From positions 80,881,032-80,945,031 of the forward strand of contig JAOWCC010000936.1 in NCBI GenBank assembly GCA_030867875.1: a stretch of 64,000 nt of DNA, given 5' to 3'. This DNA comes from Actinernus sp. WN-2022 (lineage: Eukaryota > Cnidaria > Anthozoa > Actiniaria > Actinernidae). The translations under genes and the position numbers were made by a program. This document shows positions 62,201 through 64,000 of the stretch, in pieces. Under the pieces are notes generated by a model. It saw only the letters and a program-made list of their open reading frames with translations, was not told the DNA's origin and did not search any database. Numbering within the stretch: position 1 is the stretch's first letter; every line of letters begins with the position of its first letter.

Positions 62201-62530
62201 CAATAATTTTGACATTAACAATACATGTACCTGGGTATCCAGGTGCCGCTGCACCTCGTGCAGACTTATCAATGCCTCTCATTTGTAATTTCAATATTAA
62301 TCCTGCTGTCTTTATTCATAATATTTTACAGTGTATATAGTTTTAAAACCATAGTTATATATTTAGTAAGTATTATTTTGTTATGTTCCAATTTATATTG
62401 ATTTTACCTGGAGGACTTAATCCATAGGTGTTATCCACCTGTCTAGTCCATCCTCAACAGTATACTCATTGTTTAAATTAATGTATTATATTAATACTGT
62501 TGGAAGCTTAATAAAAAAATAAAAAAATAA
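59296..62530 (+). mobile_element. Near-complete CR1/L2-like LINE (ORF2) with A-rich tail
   Basis: Contains the complete endonuclease and reverse transcriptase coding region, a 240-bp 3' UTR and an AATAAA signal merging into an A-rich tail at about 62507-62530. No ORF1 precedes it, so the copy is 5' truncated just upstream of the endonuclease, or the family lacks ORF1 here. Confidence 0.85.
59327..62288 (+). pseudogene. LINE ORF2: endonuclease and reverse transcriptase, two frameshifts
   Basis: The endonuclease starts with CLLLNARSLKS and carries VTETWL and GRRGGGVLL. A frameshift near 59757 is followed by LGDFNFPSIDW. The linker has the ATSIEKANLFNKYFF segment and IGPDGLSPRIL. A second single-base frameshift near 60887 lies inside HKKDDKDL. 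The RT core follows, with NYRPISLLS, YLDYSKAFDSVP, SGVPQGSILGP and FADDS. After the thumb (YLSLVRSRLE, RVQRRATKF, PLWNALP) comes a cysteine-rich end with SRCRCTSC. Apart from the two shifts no stop interrupts the roughly 980-codon frame, so the insertion is fairly young. Confidence 0.88.
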
Positions 62531-63779
62531 TGCTTTATATAAGATGGTGCATTTACGCACTTTAATGGTTCTGGATTTCGCGTGCTTTACGTCTACAACA
62601 AACTTTGCACTCAATTAATGTCATTCGCAATTTTACAGGTTTGTCGTTACCAAAGTTTTCTTAATAAAGCGTGCGAAAGTTCATCAGTAAGCTTAAACCT
62701 GTTCAGCTGCCTCCTACTATATACTATACTCGCTCGCGAGGTTTTGTTAATAGTTTTCCAATTACACAATTACACGGGATATAATAAGCACTGAATTATT
62801 CGTGAACTTAGATGATATTCAAAATACCTACGAGAAAGAGGAGAGATTTTGCCATTTCCACGCCGCCGCCATGTGCTAAGAAAGCACGTCTAGCAAACTG
62901 AACATTACCACGGGCGTAGCCAGCCATTTTCCGCTTTAAGCCCCGAAGGTACAAGCCAAACAAGTGCTGAAGGCGCGAGCTCCTAGAGGGGTCTGGGGAA
63001 ATTGTTGAAATTTTCAAGCTCTGAAACGCTATTTCCAGCGTTTTCGATGCAATATTCCTAGTCATAATTATATGTTGGGGGTCGATTAAATAGTGCAGTG
63101 GTAGCGTAATCGCCGTGCTCACGCAAGGGTTAGAGTTGAGTTTCTAATAAAAGTTATGCAAAAATATCGCTGCCACAGCAAAACAAAAAAAAAATGACCA
63201 AAATTCTTGTTAAGCCCGGGCTTAACTTAATTGAGTTACAGTAGAATCACGTTAACTCGTCACGCAATAACAATTCCGCTGGTTTGTTTTTTTAAACAGC
63301 AATTCTCGGTAAACTCTCGGTAACTTGCTCTTCTGTGTTTTTAATTACCTCCCCTTGTTGTTAACGGTTCTATACTGTATTCGCAACAGAATCTGTTTAG
63401 TGACAAAGCCATTCGGTTATTTATCTCGGTGAAGCAAGTTAGGTTCAGTAACCAACTGTAACCAGTTCCAGTTCGCGGTCAATTCCGACATTTTGAAAGG
63501 GGTGCAAACATGGCGCGAAATACAGTGTTTGTATAGGAATCCGGTGCCAAATAATTTCCATAAAATAGAATTTCTGAAATATTGACTGTCTGCAAACTTT
63601 ATAAGATACCAGGTAAAAGATGAACTGATAATATAATAAATACATATTATTAGGAGCATTATACTGCGACTCAATGTTTTCAGTTACAGATAACTATAAA
63701 AAAAATTACAACTATGTACATCAACTTGAGAATGTGGATAAATTATACATAAAATGGTCAATTACAGCAGGAAATGTCA
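62531..63779. other. No gene recognised
   Basis: An ACGGGCGTAGCCAGCC motif at about 62910 resembles the end of a hAT-like MITE, as at 10.09 kb. The short open frames on the minus strand here have no recognisable content. Confidence 0.45.
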
Positions 63780-64000
63780 CTTAGGAAAATATTTTTTGAT
63801 AGTTTGGATTTGAATTGTTCTAATGAGTTAAGTTACCTAATGTGTTCTGAAAGTAAGTTCCAGAGCCTAGGAGCCACAACTGAAAACGCTCTGTCACCAT
63901 AGTTACAAGTACGGGATCTGTAAGGACACGATTAGGCTGATATAACTCCTAAGGCCTACGGCAAACGTCGAACTAGCCATAACTTAATTCAGTCGAACCT
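63780..64000 (-). pseudogene. LINE RT C-terminus running off the right edge
   Basis: The minus strand reads SRTCNYGDRAFSVVAPRLWN, LLSEHIR, then a stop, then LNSLEQFKSKLSKNIF. This is the post-RT end of a CR1/L2-like LINE with one nonsense change. The rest lies outside the window. Confidence 0.75.

Noticed and set aside
62808..63122. 104-codon minus-strand frame
   Set aside because: Includes a dispersed GGGCGTAGCCAG repeat and has no recognisable protein features.

Overview
This is eukaryotic, AT-rich, intron-bearing animal DNA, most likely from an anthozoan cnidarian such as a stony coral. I infer this from the mix of CR1/L2-type LINE reverse transcriptases, tRNA-derived SINEs, very many foldback MITEs and a secreted-peptide multigene family. 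No bacterial-style operons, rRNA or CRISPR arrays are present. The species cannot be fixed from the sequence alone.

Layout. 0-1.1 kb: 3' end of a LINE. 1.1-14.2 kb: mostly non-coding DNA with a tRNA-like sequence (2.5 kb), one orphan two-membrane-segment ORF (4.4-4.9 kb), a SINE interrupted by a foldback element (9.1-9.6 kb) and several MITEs. 14.7-26.4 kb and 50.4-54.4 kb: a cluster of five loci for a small secreted, dibasically processed, five-cysteine peptide. Three copies (subfamily A) have intact two-exon genes with TATA boxes. One copy (subfamily B) has an intact second exon only. One B copy is a pseudogene. The A and B genes form head-to-head pairs that were duplicated in opposite orientation, and a third block kept only the A gene.

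26,488-47,789: a 21.3-kb DNA transposon with perfect 21-bp terminal inverted repeats starting CACTG and palindromic subterminal repeats. It holds two divergently transcribed, intron-rich genes whose spliced reading frames are both completely open. On the minus strand is a 10-exon, 848-residue transposase with C2H2 fingers and a tnp2-like core (CMC/EnSpm, CACTA-like). On the plus strand is a 9-exon, 568-residue accessory protein with a SAM-like N-terminus. A 327-bp intergenic region, probably a bidirectional promoter, separates them. The introns are loaded with nested MITEs, a SINE and a degenerate transposon with helix-turn-helix remnants, while the exons are undamaged.

47.8-64 kb: a minisatellite, LINE fragments, the second peptide gene pair, more LINE 3' ends and MITEs, and a LINE with complete endonuclease and reverse transcriptase domains broken by only two frameshifts (59.3-62.5 kb). 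A further LINE 3' end runs off the right edge.

Transposable elements lie within 90 bp downstream of the stop codons of both plus-strand A genes, so mobile DNA has reshaped the 3' ends of the peptide genes.
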